Assembly: GCF_903166585.1 (NCBI RefSeq)
Contig: NZ_CAESCM010000005.1
Location: 62,001 to 126,000, forward strand
Length of the DNA: 64,000 bases
Direction of reading: 5' to 3'
From: Pedobacter ghigonis
GTDB taxonomy: Bacteria > Bacteroidota > Bacteroidia > Sphingobacteriales > Sphingobacteriaceae
The notes below the pieces were generated by a model. That model saw nothing but the letters and a program-made list of their open reading frames with translations, was not told where the DNA came from and searched no databases. Shown in pieces: positions 35,476-44,197 of this stretch (within the stretch, counting starts at the first letter, position 1; every line of letters begins with the position of its first letter). Made by a program: the position numbers and the translations under genes.

Positions 35476-36669
35476 ATGCATCGTCGATCTTTTGTTAAAC
35501 ATTCCGCGTTATTGGGCTCTGGTTTATTGGTTGGTAATCAGGTTTTTGCTGATTTATACGCCGATCAGGTCATCAATGTGGCCATGATTGGCTGCGGCGA
35601 CAGGGGCAAAGGTGTGTTATCAGTGATTAAATCGATTCCTGCAAAATATAAAATTGTAGCCTATTGCGATCTGCTGGATTTTAGGCTTAAAGAAACCGAA
35701 AAGTATGTTCCGGCCAGTGCAAAGGCCATAAAGGATTACCACAAGGTTTTAGATGATAAAGGTATTGATGCCGTTTTTATTGCAACACCTTTAAGCGAGC
35801 ATTTCAAAATTGCAAAGGATGCCGTACTTGCCGGAAAACATGTATACGTAGAAAAAACCATGACTTATAATATTGAGCAGGCCCTGGCCCTCAAAAAGCT
35901 GGTTAAGCAACACCCTAAGCAGGTTTTTCAGGTAGGTTACCAATATCGTTATTCGCCTTTGTACTTTAAGGTGAAAGATATGATTCAGAGTGGTTATTTG
36001 GGTAAGGTTACTCAAATCGATTGCCGTTGGGACCGCAATGGCAACTGGCGCAGGGCAGTGCCCGATCCGGCTCTGGAAAGGAAAATTAACTGGCGCATGT
36101 ATAAGGAGTATTCAGGTGGATTAGCTGCCGAATTACTTTCGCACCAGATTGATTTTATTAACTGGGCTTTCGAAACACAGCCCGACGAGATTATGGGCTC
36201 GGGTGGTATCGATGTTTTTAAGGATGGCCGAGAAACTTACGATAATATTCAAGCTATTCTACGTTATAACGAAAAAGGGATGATTGGCAACTTTGGTGCC
36301 ACTTGCGGCAATGCGCACGATGGTTACCTGTTTAAAATAAAAGGTACCAAAGGTTCGGTGTCGCTACTTACCAATACCGGTTTATTCTATCCCGAAGAAA
36401 CTACCAAAAAAGAACTGGGTATTGTCGATGGGGTAACGGGTGCTACAAAAATTGTGGTAAATAAAGATGGGGGCATCCCAATTTTGGATAAGCCAACCAT
36501 CGATGGAACCAATTATGCACTCGATGAATTCTATAAATCGATAACTACCGGTAAAGAACCTGCTTCTAATATCAATACCGGTACACAGGCAGCAATATGC
36601 GTGGGGATGTGTAACGAGGCCATTTACTCTGGCGAAAAGCAGGTATGGAAATCAACGTACAGTGTTTAG
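35476..36669 (+). CDS. Second Tat-exported Gfo/Idh/MocA oxidoreductase
   Basis: A 397-residue oxidoreductase starting MHRRSFVKHSALLGSGLLVG, a twin-arginine signal (HRRSFVK) and hydrophobic core. The Rossmann motif is normal here (GCGDRGKGV), and the catalytic lysine is in YVEKTMTY (EKP changed to EKT, Lys kept). AELLSHQIDFINWAF has the active-site His/Asp pair. It has its own upstream region after the 35300 hairpin, so it may be regulated apart from the first gene, but it probably works in the same periplasmic sugar-oxidation route. Substrate unknown. Confidence 0.86.
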   Translation: MHRRSFVKHSALLGSGLLVGNQVFADLYADQVINVAMIGCGDRGKGVLSVIKSIPAKYKIVAYCDLLDFRLKETEKYVPASAKAIKDYHKVLDDKGIDAVFIATPLSEHFKIAKDAVLAGKHVYVEKTMTYNIEQALALKKLVKQHPKQVFQVGYQYRYSPLYFKVKDMIQSGYLGKVTQIDCRWDRNGNWRRAVPDPALERKINWRMYKEYSGGLAAELLSHQIDFINWAFETQPDEIMGSGGIDVFKDGRETYDNIQAILRYNEKGMIGNFGATCGNAHDGYLFKIKGTKGSVSLLTNTGLFYPEETTKKELGIVDGVTGATKIVVNKDGGIPILDKPTIDGTNYALDEFYKSITTGKEPASNINTGTQAAICVGMCNEAIYSGEKQVWKSTYSV

Positions 36670-36680
36670 CGCTTTGCCTA

Positions 36681-36785
36681 GATGATCCACTACGTTGATC
36701 ATCATCCCCTGAAAACGGGAATCTTAAAGCGAGATGCAGGCCTGGTCATAGTATTAAGATTCCCAGGCAAGCTGGGAATGATGGA
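36681..36785. repeat. REPIN-like palindromic repeat doublet, copy 1
   Basis: Two inverted hairpin arms: ATCATCCCC..GGGAATCTTAA (36700-36726) and TTAAGATTCCC..GGGAATGAT (36753-36781). About 26 bp separate them, and CCACTACG precedes the left arm. It matches copy 2 at 41952-42047 over the arms and the CCACTACG flank, with the arms in the opposite order. Confidence 0.7.
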
Positions 36786-36837
36786 TTTTCTATTTGTGAT
36801 CCACTTTTCCGTGTTATCCGTGCTTTCCATGGCTAAA

Positions 36838-37347
36838 TCACAGACTCAAATATTCCGGCATTTCCTCTGCAAAGTTAAAGCTGCCTTTCTCCAGGTCCAT
36901 CTTTGCATAAACATGCTGCAAGCCGTTGGTTAATACAATCCACCTAGCCTGGTGAATAGAATTGTACCGGGCAGCCTGATCAAAAACCGATTGCGTTATT
37001 TTTACTTTGGGTGCTTTGCATTCAATCAACATCAGTTTTTCGCCGGCAGTGTTGTACACTAGAATATCGCTCCGTTTTTGCAGCTGGTTAAGTAACAAAC
37101 CACCCTCAATCTGGATCAGCGTACGCGGAAATTTCTTTGCTGAAATAAGGTTTTGTATAAAATGCTGACGCACCCATTCTTCCGGCGTTAGCACCAGGTG
37201 CTTTTTCCTTAGCTCGTCGAAAATAAAAACCACATTATCCTTTCGTGTAATTTTAAAAGGATAAGGCGGAAGGTTTAGCGGGGTAGGGGTAAATATTTCA
37301 GTTTTCAATTTCAGTTTTTTAGCATTTAAGACCAACGGTGTGCACAA
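36838..37347 (-). CDS. HsdR N-terminal-like nuclease-fold protein
   Basis: A protein of up to 169 residues resembling the stand-alone HsdR N-terminal (HSDR_N_2) family. The PD-(D/E)xK core is visible: Asp in QKRSDILVYNTAG, then LIECKAPKV with Glu and Lys. LPPYPFKITRK and EEWVRQHFIQNL are family segments. It lacks motor and specificity domains, so it is not a restriction enzyme by itself; the role is unknown. The start is uncertain: the frame opens at a TTG overlapping the upstream gene by 22 nt, and TTG at 37308 (MKTEIFTPTPLNLPPYP) would give a more usual length. Confidence 0.75.
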   Translation of the reverse strand: MCTPLVLNAKKLKLKTEIFTPTPLNLPPYPFKITRKDNVVFIFDELRKKHLVLTPEEWVRQHFIQNLISAKKFPRTLIQIEGGLLLNQLQKRSDILVYNTAGEKLMLIECKAPKVKITQSVFDQAARYNSIHQARWIVLTNGLQHVYAKMDLEKGSFNFAEEMPEYLSL

Positions 37348-37673
37348 AATCTACATTGCTTAGCTAAGGGTGTTCTCGCTAGTTTACCACAATTGGGACA
37401 ATTGTTTAAAAATATCTTTTCCTGGTTTAAAATTCTTTGAGCTACCCTTACCTCAAAAGAATCGTAACCATCTTTTAGTAAGTTCAATATGCTTTCATCC
37501 TTCGTAAGCCAGTCAGCTTTTTTATAAATATTTAGTGCCCTCGGCGTTATGGTAGGGTCAGTATCTAATCCAAGTTTAATCAGAGAATGGCTGTGACGAA
37601 TCGCTAGCCGCTCATCTGCAGTTAAGCATTTGGAAAAATAAGTCACAATGTATTTTGCCGTATCCTGATCCAT
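37326..37673 (-). CDS. Zinc-ribbon protein, unknown function
   Basis: A 115-residue protein, mostly helical, starting MDQDTAKYIVTYFSKCL. It ends in a zinc ribbon CPNCGKLARTPLAKQCRFC (CxxC...CxxC, about residues 92-110). The helical part (residues 1-85) has no recognised family. The zinc ribbon could bind RNA, DNA or a protein partner. Its stop codon overlaps the start region of the HsdR-N-like gene, so the two may be coupled, but a functional link is only inferred. The FGE-family gene lies upstream on the same strand. Confidence 0.68.
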   Translation of the reverse strand: MDQDTAKYIVTYFSKCLTADERLAIRHSHSLIKLGLDTDPTITPRALNIYKKADWLTKDESILNLLKDGYDSFEVRVAQRILNQEKIFLNNCPNCGKLARTPLAKQCRFCAHRWS

Positions 37674-37709
37674 TTACTTCAAAGTTATGGCTTTTAAGCC
37701 ATTTACGTT

Positions 37710-38390
37710 TTACAAATTCCTCGCCAGCCTGAAACCCAAATCTTCTATTTTAAATGATTTAGGATGGCTGCGCCGGCGGTTTGTGGCCATACAACCCCGA
37801 TCTTCATCGCTCCAGCCGCCACCACGGATAATGCGGTACGAGCCGTACACGCTTTCATCGTAAATATCCGAGCACCATTCCCAAACATTGCCCAGCATAT
37901 CATATAAGCCCCAGGCATTGGGCATTTTGAGACCCACCTGCTGCGAGGTTTTTCCGGAGTTTGGTTTGTACCAGGCAATCTGATCCAGTTCGCCGTACCT
38001 GATGCCGTTGGTACCTGCTTTACAGGCGTATTCCCATTCGGCCTCTGTAGGCAACCTAAAGCCATTGGCCGCTGGTTTAAATAGCACTTCCTCGGCTTCC
38101 TGGTCAAAAATATAACAAGGGGCTAAATTATTTTTTTCAGATAAGGCATTGCAAAATGCTACGGCATCGCACCAGGTTACGGTTTCTACCGGGTGTTCAT
38201 CTCCGGTAAATGTACTTGGTCTGTTGCCGGTTATTTCAAAATAAAGCGCTTGTGTTACCGCGTATTTTGCTAAGTAAAAAGGTTTTATTTCAACTGTCCA
38301 GCTTTGCTTAATCCGGTCGTCTCTCAGCACAATTTCGCCAGCAGGTATTTCTACCATGGCAATCGCTGAAAGGTTTAATTCGTGCACCAT
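37710..38390 (-). CDS. FGE/sulfatase-modifying-factor family protein, probably not a true FGE
   Basis: A 226-residue protein of the formylglycine-generating-enzyme fold family (SUMF1/EgtB type). Typical segments are GDEHPVETVTWCDAVAFCNAL, FRLPTEAEWEYACKAGT, WGLYDMLGNVWEWCSDIYDE and IIRGGGW. True aerobic FGE uses two cysteines in RGGSWLCxxxxC. Here the sequence is RGGGWSDEDRGC, so the first is Asp and only one Cys remains. It is therefore unlikely to activate the sulfatase at 59466. No signal peptide. A role in an unrelated C-type-lectin-like or EgtB-like reaction is possible. Confidence 0.75.
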   Translation of the reverse strand: MVHELNLSAIAMVEIPAGEIVLRDDRIKQSWTVEIKPFYLAKYAVTQALYFEITGNRPSTFTGDEHPVETVTWCDAVAFCNALSEKNNLAPCYIFDQEAEEVLFKPAANGFRLPTEAEWEYACKAGTNGIRYGELDQIAWYKPNSGKTSQQVGLKMPNAWGLYDMLGNVWEWCSDIYDESVYGSYRIIRGGGWSDEDRGCMATNRRRSHPKSFKIEDLGFRLARNL

Positions 38391-38500
38391 TGTTTTTCTC
38401 TGTAGCTGATCGGTTTATAAACCCCAAAGTTAATATTATGTGCATAAACAAATCAGTTAATTTCTTTAATCGTTCAACCTAAATCGTAATTTTACAGGCC

Positions 38501-39523
38501 ATGACAGCTGCCGAAATAATCAAAGATATTAAAGCCCGAAAATTTAAACCCGTGTATTTACTGCATGGAGAAGAATCATACTACATCGATCAGGTAACCG
38601 ATTACATCGAAGATAAGCTGTTAAATGATGCCGAAAAGGGCTTTAACCAAACGGTGTTGTATGGAAAAGATACCGATATGGCTACGGTTTTAGGTGCGGC
38701 CAAGCGTTACCCCATGATGTCAGACTATCAGGTGGTGATTGTAAAAGAAGCGCAGGATTTAAAATGGGGCAAAGAAGATGGTGGCAGTAAAGAGGGCGAA
38801 TTTGTGCTCAATTATTTCGAAAAGCCTTTACCCAGTACCATTTTAGTGCTCGCTTTCAAATACGCCAATTTCGATAAGCGGAAAAAAATTTATAAAGCCA
38901 TCAGCAAAAGCGGCCTGATCTTTCAGTCAGACCCCGTGCGCGATTACAAACTGGTACCCTGGATCGAAGATTTCATTAAAGAAAAAGGGTATAAAATCGA
39001 TCAGCAGGCGTCGGCATTAATGGCTGAGTATTTGGGTACAGATTTATCTAAAATCGCCAACGAGATCGAAAAACTAATGCTTAATGTACCTAAAGATCAA
39101 ACCATCAATACTGATCTGGTGCAAAAAAACATTGGTATCAGTAAAGAGTACAATGTTTTCGAGTTGCAGAAAGCGCTGGCTATGCGCGATGTACTGAAGT
39201 GCAATAAGATCATCAATTATTTCGCCAGTAACCCCAAAGCCAACCCTACGGTGATGGTGCTGGCCAATTTAGGCGGTTATTTTACCAAGCTGCTCAAATA
39301 TCATTATGTACCCAATAAAGCCGATGCCGCATCAGCATTGGGGGTGCCTCCGTTTTTTATCAAAGATTATGAGGTAGCTGCCCGGAACTACAATACCGGC
39401 AAAGTTTTCCAGATCATAAGCCTGCTGCGCGAGTACGATTTAAAAAGCAAAGGATTAGACAGTACCGGTAATGTTGATGATGGCGAATTGCTGAAAGAAC
39501 TCGTTTTTAAGATTATACATTAA
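38501..39523 (+). CDS. holA: DNA polymerase III subunit delta
   Basis: A 340-residue clamp-loader subunit that opens the beta clamp at the replication fork. The N-terminal HolA domain has KFKPVYLLHGEESYYIDQV and SDYQVVIVKEAQDL. The middle AAA+-like domain shows ALMAEYLGTDLSKIANEIEKL. The C-terminal domain has the usual ALGVPPFFIKDYEVAA pattern. The length is typical (about 330-350). The start ATG is preceded by an ordinary promoter-like region with no clear TTTG. The adjacent HsdR-N-like and FGE-like genes run in the other direction. Confidence 0.92.
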   Translation: MTAAEIIKDIKARKFKPVYLLHGEESYYIDQVTDYIEDKLLNDAEKGFNQTVLYGKDTDMATVLGAAKRYPMMSDYQVVIVKEAQDLKWGKEDGGSKEGEFVLNYFEKPLPSTILVLAFKYANFDKRKKIYKAISKSGLIFQSDPVRDYKLVPWIEDFIKEKGYKIDQQASALMAEYLGTDLSKIANEIEKLMLNVPKDQTINTDLVQKNIGISKEYNVFELQKALAMRDVLKCNKIINYFASNPKANPTVMVLANLGGYFTKLLKYHYVPNKADAASALGVPPFFIKDYEVAARNYNTGKVFQIISLLREYDLKSKGLDSTGNVDDGELLKELVFKIIH

Positions 39524-39559
39524 TCTTTTTTTCGCAAAAATCTATTTTATATTAGCCAT

Positions 39560-39569
39560 CAAACGTTTG
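39560..39569. promoter_or_regulatory. Possible operator palindrome upstream of the GH95-like gene
   Basis: CAAACGTTTG is a perfect 10-bp palindrome with a central CG, similar in form to LacI-type half-site pairs. It lies about 95 bp upstream of the start codon. A single short palindrome is weak evidence. Confidence 0.25.
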
Positions 39570-39662
39570 CGTAATTTTAAGGTGATTTTATTATAATTAA
39601 ATATCGGTATTTTAGAAATTGATACAGTAAACACAAATGCTAATCATTTCTAAAAGAACCAA

Positions 39663-41921
39663 ATGAAAACTAAAATCTCTATCTTTTTATTACTCCTGTG
39701 CTGCACTTTTGGGGGCTATGCACAGCGTTTAAAACCTTACAACCTTTCTTTTCCTAAACTCGCCGATAAGTGGGATGAGGCTATGCCACTGGGTAACGGT
39801 ATGCTGGGTGCATTAATCTGGGAAAAAAACAATAAACTCCGTCTCTCTTTAGATCGTGCCGATTTATGGGACGAGCGCAAAGCGATGGACATCTCGAAAT
39901 TCAACTTTAAATGGGTTGAAGAGCAGGTGCACAAAAACAACTATGGCGCAGTACAAAAACTGGGCGATGAACCTTACGACCGGAGCCCGTTCCCAACCAA
40001 GCTGCCTGCCGCCGCACTTGAATTTGATATGGCTAAACTGGGTAAAGTGGTGGCCAACGATCTTGATATCGAAACCGCTTTGAACACTGTTAAATTCGAT
40101 AACGGAGCCGTATTTAACTGTTACATCCATGCTACCGAACAACGCGGTTATTTCAGCTTTAGCGACTTAAAAGCTACCGATTTATTACCAGCCCTGATTG
40201 TACACAATTACAGCAATAACCAAACCGAGAAAGGCGATAACAGCCACGCCGGGGTGGGCTTGCAAAAGCTTGGTTATGGCAAAGGCACGGTTGTGAACAC
40301 CGCCAATAGTGTACGTTATCACCAACCTACCTACGAAGGCCATTATTTCGAGGTGCTGGTGCAATGGCAAAAAATGGGCAAGAACAAAATTATTGGCTCG
40401 TGGACCATTACCAGCGATAAAGCAGCAAGCTTGCCTGCTATTTCTACAACAGCAAAAGAGCCTACCGGCTGGATTGAACACACCGCCTGGTGGAAAAACT
40501 TCTGGAGTAAATCGAGCATTTCGGTACCCGATGCGCTGATCCAGAAACAATATTACCTCGAAATGTACAAGCTGGGTAGTGTATCTCGTAAAGGTGCGCC
40601 AGCCATTACCTTACAGGCAGTTTGGACAGCCGATAACGGAAGTTTGCCACCCTGGAAAGGCGATTTTCATAACGACCTGAATACACAGTTAAGTTACTGG
40701 CCAACCTATACCGGTAACCACCTGGCAGAAGGCGCCACCTTTACCGATTGGCTTTGGAAAATAAGAGACCGTAACCTGAGCTATACCAAACAGTATTTTG
40801 GCGTTGAGGGCTTGAATGTGCCGGGCGTGGTTACGCTAAACGGCGACCCTATGGGAGGCTGGATTCAGTATTCGCTTTCTCCAACCGTTGGGGCATGGGC
40901 TTCGCAACACTTTTACTGGCAGTGGAAGTACAGTATGGATGATACCTTTCTGAAAACAAGGGCTTATCCTTATATCCACGATGTGGCCACCTATCTCGAA
41001 AACATTACCCGTTTAAAAGATGGTGTGCGTAAATTGCCGCTAAGCTCCAGTCCAGAGTATAACGATAATAGCATCAAAGCCTGGTTTTTAGAATGGACCA
41101 ATTTCGATTTATCGCTAGCTAAGTTTTTATTTAAAGCGGCAGCCGAAGTGAGCCAGGCCAATGGTAAAGAAGCAGAGCGCAAGCACTGGTTAACCATTTT
41201 GAGCCAGTTACCCGAATATGAAGTGAACGAAACCGGCTTTACCATAGCGCCGGGTGCAAATTTAACCAGTTCGCACCGCCACATGTCGCAATATATGGCC
41301 ATTTACCCGCTCGATTTGCTTGATGTTAATAAAGAAAAAGATAAAACGGTAATCGAGAACTCTTTAAAACGCATAGAAGAAATGGGTACCCGGGCCTGGT
41401 GTGGTTACTCTTTTAGCTGGATGGCTTCTTTATACGCCAGGGCTTACCAGGCCGATAAAGCAGTAAAACAACTCGAAATATTTGCCAGTAATTTCTGTTC
41501 GGCAAACAGTTTTCACTTAAACGGCGATCAGAAAGGCGGACAATATTCGGGTTTCACCTACCGTCCTTTTACGCTCGAGGGTAACTTTGCTTTTGCACAG
41601 GGCGTGCAGGAACTGCTGGTACAAAGCCGCAATGGCTATATCCAGGTTTTCCCGGCAGTACCCCAAAGCTGGGCCAACGTTTCTTTTAAAGATTTACGTA
41701 CCGAAGGGGCATTTTTAGTAAGTGCAGCCAAAGAAAATGGTGTGCCTGCTAAAGTAAAAATCTATGCAGAGAAAGGTGGTGTATTGCGCATTAAGCTCCC
41801 TTTTAAAACTTACCTCGCTAAAGATGTACCGGCAGGAAGTGTAAAAATGGGCGATGATGGTATTGCTGAAATAAAGCTTAAAGCAAAGCAAACCGTGACA
41901 TTTGAGAATGGTTATGAGTAG
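39663..41921 (+). CDS. GH95-like glycosidase (alpha-L-fucosidase/galactosidase family)
   Basis: A 752-residue exported glycosidase (signal MKTKISIFLLLLCCTFGGYAQ) resembling family GH95: N-terminal beta-sandwich (WDEAMPLGNGMLGALIWEKN), a linker, then an (alpha/alpha)6 barrel. PLSSSPEYND contains Glu465, the likely general acid. HNDLNTQLSYWP (residues 336-347) aligns with the canonical NxN motif, but the first Asn is Asp338 and the second is Asn340. HRHMSQYMAIYPLDLL corresponds to the C-terminal conserved segment. The Asp substitution makes the specificity (fucose versus another sugar) uncertain. It is flanked by REPIN-like repeats and lies 10 kb from the fucosidase PUL. Confidence 0.78.
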   Translation: MKTKISIFLLLLCCTFGGYAQRLKPYNLSFPKLADKWDEAMPLGNGMLGALIWEKNNKLRLSLDRADLWDERKAMDISKFNFKWVEEQVHKNNYGAVQKLGDEPYDRSPFPTKLPAAALEFDMAKLGKVVANDLDIETALNTVKFDNGAVFNCYIHATEQRGYFSFSDLKATDLLPALIVHNYSNNQTEKGDNSHAGVGLQKLGYGKGTVVNTANSVRYHQPTYEGHYFEVLVQWQKMGKNKIIGSWTITSDKAASLPAISTTAKEPTGWIEHTAWWKNFWSKSSISVPDALIQKQYYLEMYKLGSVSRKGAPAITLQAVWTADNGSLPPWKGDFHNDLNTQLSYWPTYTGNHLAEGATFTDWLWKIRDRNLSYTKQYFGVEGLNVPGVVTLNGDPMGGWIQYSLSPTVGAWASQHFYWQWKYSMDDTFLKTRAYPYIHDVATYLENITRLKDGVRKLPLSSSPEYNDNSIKAWFLEWTNFDLSLAKFLFKAAAEVSQANGKEAERKHWLTILSQLPEYEVNETGFTIAPGANLTSSHRHMSQYMAIYPLDLLDVNKEKDKTVIENSLKRIEEMGTRAWCGYSFSWMASLYARAYQADKAVKQLEIFASNFCSANSFHLNGDQKGGQYSGFTYRPFTLEGNFAFAQGVQELLVQSRNGYIQVFPAVPQSWANVSFKDLRTEGAFLVSAAKENGVPAKVKIYAEKGGVLRIKLPFKTYLAKDVPAGSVKMGDDGIAEIKLKAKQTVTFENGYE

Positions 41922-41951
41922 TTTTTAATTAATCCTTGCAGACTTTATTCT

Positions 41952-42047
41952 GCATTACGATTCCCATTTTCACGGGAATGACGGATCGCCGTAGTGGAAC
42001 ACCTATAGAAAAACCGTCATTCCCAGCTTGACTGGGAATCGTAATGC
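41952..42047. repeat. REPIN-like palindromic repeat doublet, copy 2
   Basis: 96 bp with inverted arms GCATTACGATTCCC... (left) and ...GGGAATCGTAATGC (right). Each arm is a hairpin with GGGAATGACGG / CCGTCATTCCC facing the centre. CGTAGTGG follows the left arm. It matches copy 1 in arm sequence and in the CCACTACG flank. Confidence 0.75.
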
Positions 42048-42103
42048 TAATTGTAATGTTCTTCTCTAGCGGTTCAATGCCCTCTCAAACCACTACCCCA
42101 GTT

Positions 42104-42916
42104 TCACTTCCAATCCACAACCCTGATCTCATCTCCGGTACGGATTAAACCCTGTGCCTGAGGAAGGAGGTTCTGGCCGAACATAATTTTTTTATTGATG
42201 GTGCGGTAGCCGGCTAAGGTGCGCAATGGTTCCTGGCCTTTTTCGCCGGTTTGCTGGTTGATGGTAATGAGCACACAGCGTGCACATGGTTTTACTGCCG
42301 AAAACAGTACATCGCCAATGTAGAAACTTTTAAAGCGGTCTTCCAAGTGTGCTTCGCCACCCGTAAAAACAAAATTAGGGCGAAACCTATCCATCAGTAC
42401 CGGTTCCTGTAATTTTTCGTTAAGCCCGTTTAAGGCCGATTCACCGATCATCAGGCAGGGATAACCATCGGCAAAACTTACAATTTCATCGTTCCCGGCA
42501 TAGTCGCGGTCAACGTAACGCTTCTCTGCCAATGGCATTTTTACCAGCTTTACCTTAAATTGCAGGTAAGCTGAAAACCACTCGCTTACGGCCTGGTTTA
42601 CTTCCAGTCCGGTAGAAGCATCATCCCAGATATTTACTGGTATTTGCTCGCCTGTATCTTCATCCAAAGCAAAAGAAATAGTTACTTCAGGAGTTAGTTT
42701 ATGGACAACAGTTAGCTTTCCATCGGCAATGCTAACCTGTAAAAGTGCCAGTTCAAAATGTTTGCGCTGGGTGATAAACATTCCCGTTTCATTTACAAGC
42801 ATCCACCTTCTGTCGTATTTTAAACCCTTCTCTTCCAAATGCGCTTCGTTAAGTCTAAATCCGCCCAGCGATTTTATCGGGTAAACATATATTGCAGAAA
42901 GGGTAAGCTCGTTCAT
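42104..42916 (-). CDS. MOSC domain protein
   Basis: A 270-residue protein with an N-terminal MOSC beta-barrel domain (about residues 1-120, SAIYVYPIKSLGGFRLNEA) and a C-terminal MOSC domain (about residues 125-265). The conserved Cys of the family is in KPCARCVLITINQQTG, expected to bind the molybdenum cofactor or a sulfur intermediate. It has no ferredoxin domain, unlike E. coli YcbX. Related enzymes are N-hydroxylated-compound reductases (mARC type) or sulfur carriers. Cytoplasmic. The electron donor is not in the window. Confidence 0.85.
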   Translation of the reverse strand: MNELTLSAIYVYPIKSLGGFRLNEAHLEEKGLKYDRRWMLVNETGMFITQRKHFELALLQVSIADGKLTVVHKLTPEVTISFALDEDTGEQIPVNIWDDASTGLEVNQAVSEWFSAYLQFKVKLVKMPLAEKRYVDRDYAGNDEIVSFADGYPCLMIGESALNGLNEKLQEPVLMDRFRPNFVFTGGEAHLEDRFKSFYIGDVLFSAVKPCARCVLITINQQTGEKGQEPLRTLAGYRTINKKIMFGQNLLPQAQGLIRTGDEIRVVDWK

Positions 42917-43038
42917 GCTTTAAAGGTAAAAACAAAGCGGTAATTATTGTGCACAAAGATGAATACAGTTTATGCATTCAAAGCGGCTGTTATGGCAATT
43001 TTTAGGCAGAAGGGAGGAACTTGATAAACAATAGTTGC

Positions 43039-43926
43039 TTACAAGGTAAAGCCTACCGTATAAACCTGTTTTTTATAGGCACCCGGCGACATGCCCGTTA
43101 GCTTTTTAAATGATTTAGAAAAGTAAGAAAGGTTATCGAAACCAGTTTGGGTAGCAATTTCAGAATAAGAGAGGCGGCTGGTGGCTAGCAAATACTGCGC
43201 GCGTTCTATCCGTTTGCCCAGTATGTAAGTAACGGGCCTTTCGCCGGTAAAGGTTTTAAACAGGCGAGAAAAATAATCAGGATGCTGGTTTACACGCGAT
43301 GCCAGCCCGGTTACCGATAATTCCTGATGAAGGTTAACCAGGATATACCCTACTGTTTCGGCTATTTTGACGGGCGTTTGGTGGTTTTCTGACTTAAAGC
43401 ATAGCTGTGGGGCAAGTAAACGGCCCATTAACTGGAGCAATATTCCTTGTGTTTCCAGGTAGCTGGCCACATGTTGCCGGTTATTCAGTTCCTGGTATTC
43501 TTTATAAAAAATGTTTTTTTCGTACACTTTAGGGTCATCAGACCTGTTAATGCCCCGGCCGGGATTAATTTCTAGCAAACGCTTAAAAAGCGCAACATCC
43601 ATGGGGCTCGCCTCAATTTTTGAAACTGTACGGTTTCGCGCAAAAAGTGAAATGCCATCTGCCGATTCTTCAAAAAACTGCACAAAATACTGACTTAAAT
43701 AGTCGTTACAATGCAGGTTGCAGAGGGTAAAACTGGGGATAATATAAAGGTAACCAGCTTCGAGCGGCAAAACCTGCGATTGATCGGATATTTCGCCCGA
43801 GCCACCATCTATGTAATAAATGCGGTAATAGGGACTAATTACGTTGCGGTAATCCCATTTAGCTGAAAGTTTTACATAATCAACATTAAGTAACGAAAAG
43901 GTATGCTGCAATACACGCTTAATCAT
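43039..43926 (-). CDS. AraC family transcriptional regulator
   Basis: A 295-residue regulator. The N-terminal half (about residues 15-150) is a cupin-like sensing domain (YYIDGGSGEISDQSQVLPLEAGYLYIIP pattern). The C-terminus (about residues 190-290) has the two-helix-turn-helix AraC DNA-binding domain. Its recognisable parts are VTGLASRVNQHPDYFSRLF and SEIATQTGFDNLSYFSKSF with KLTGMSPGAYKK. It probably responds to a sugar or metabolite. It is divergent from the operon at 44271, across a 344-bp region, so control of that operon (small protein and propeller-cupredoxin) is a natural inference. Confidence 0.87.
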   Translation of the reverse strand: MIKRVLQHTFSLLNVDYVKLSAKWDYRNVISPYYRIYYIDGGSGEISDQSQVLPLEAGYLYIIPSFTLCNLHCNDYLSQYFVQFFEESADGISLFARNRTVSKIEASPMDVALFKRLLEINPGRGINRSDDPKVYEKNIFYKEYQELNNRQHVASYLETQGILLQLMGRLLAPQLCFKSENHQTPVKIAETVGYILVNLHQELSVTGLASRVNQHPDYFSRLFKTFTGERPVTYILGKRIERAQYLLATSRLSYSEIATQTGFDNLSYFSKSFKKLTGMSPGAYKKQVYTVGFTL

Positions 43927-44197
43927 TTTTTAACAAGTCGGATTTTTACAATAAATAATTGTTGCACGCTGATTTGCGTAGGGTAAGATACTTATTTTTG
44001 ATAATACCGGCCAAATCTGATGCGCAGCCCATTAGGGGATTTATTTTTTACTGGTTAATTTTTAATGCAGCATACCGATGCTATACCATAAACTTATTTA
44101 GCGGCTGTGTAGTTGGGTTGTGCTACCGTTTGCATTGTTTTAATTTGCTGATAATAAGCTTGTTGAATTGAATTTCAAATATTGTTATATCAGATTT
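43927..44197. other. Divergent regulatory region
   Basis: No gene is supported here. It lies between the AraC gene and the perfect promoter of the 44271 operon; the AraC operator, if there is one, should be here. Confidence 0.5.

Noticed and set aside
36682-36933. An 83-residue frame over the repeat doublet and the HsdR-N-like gene
   Set aside because: It reads across the palindromes and into the antisense of a real gene.
37710-38390. Sulfatase-activating FGE for the PUL sulfatase
   Set aside because: Only one of the two FGE cysteines is present and the gene is 22 kb away from the PUL.
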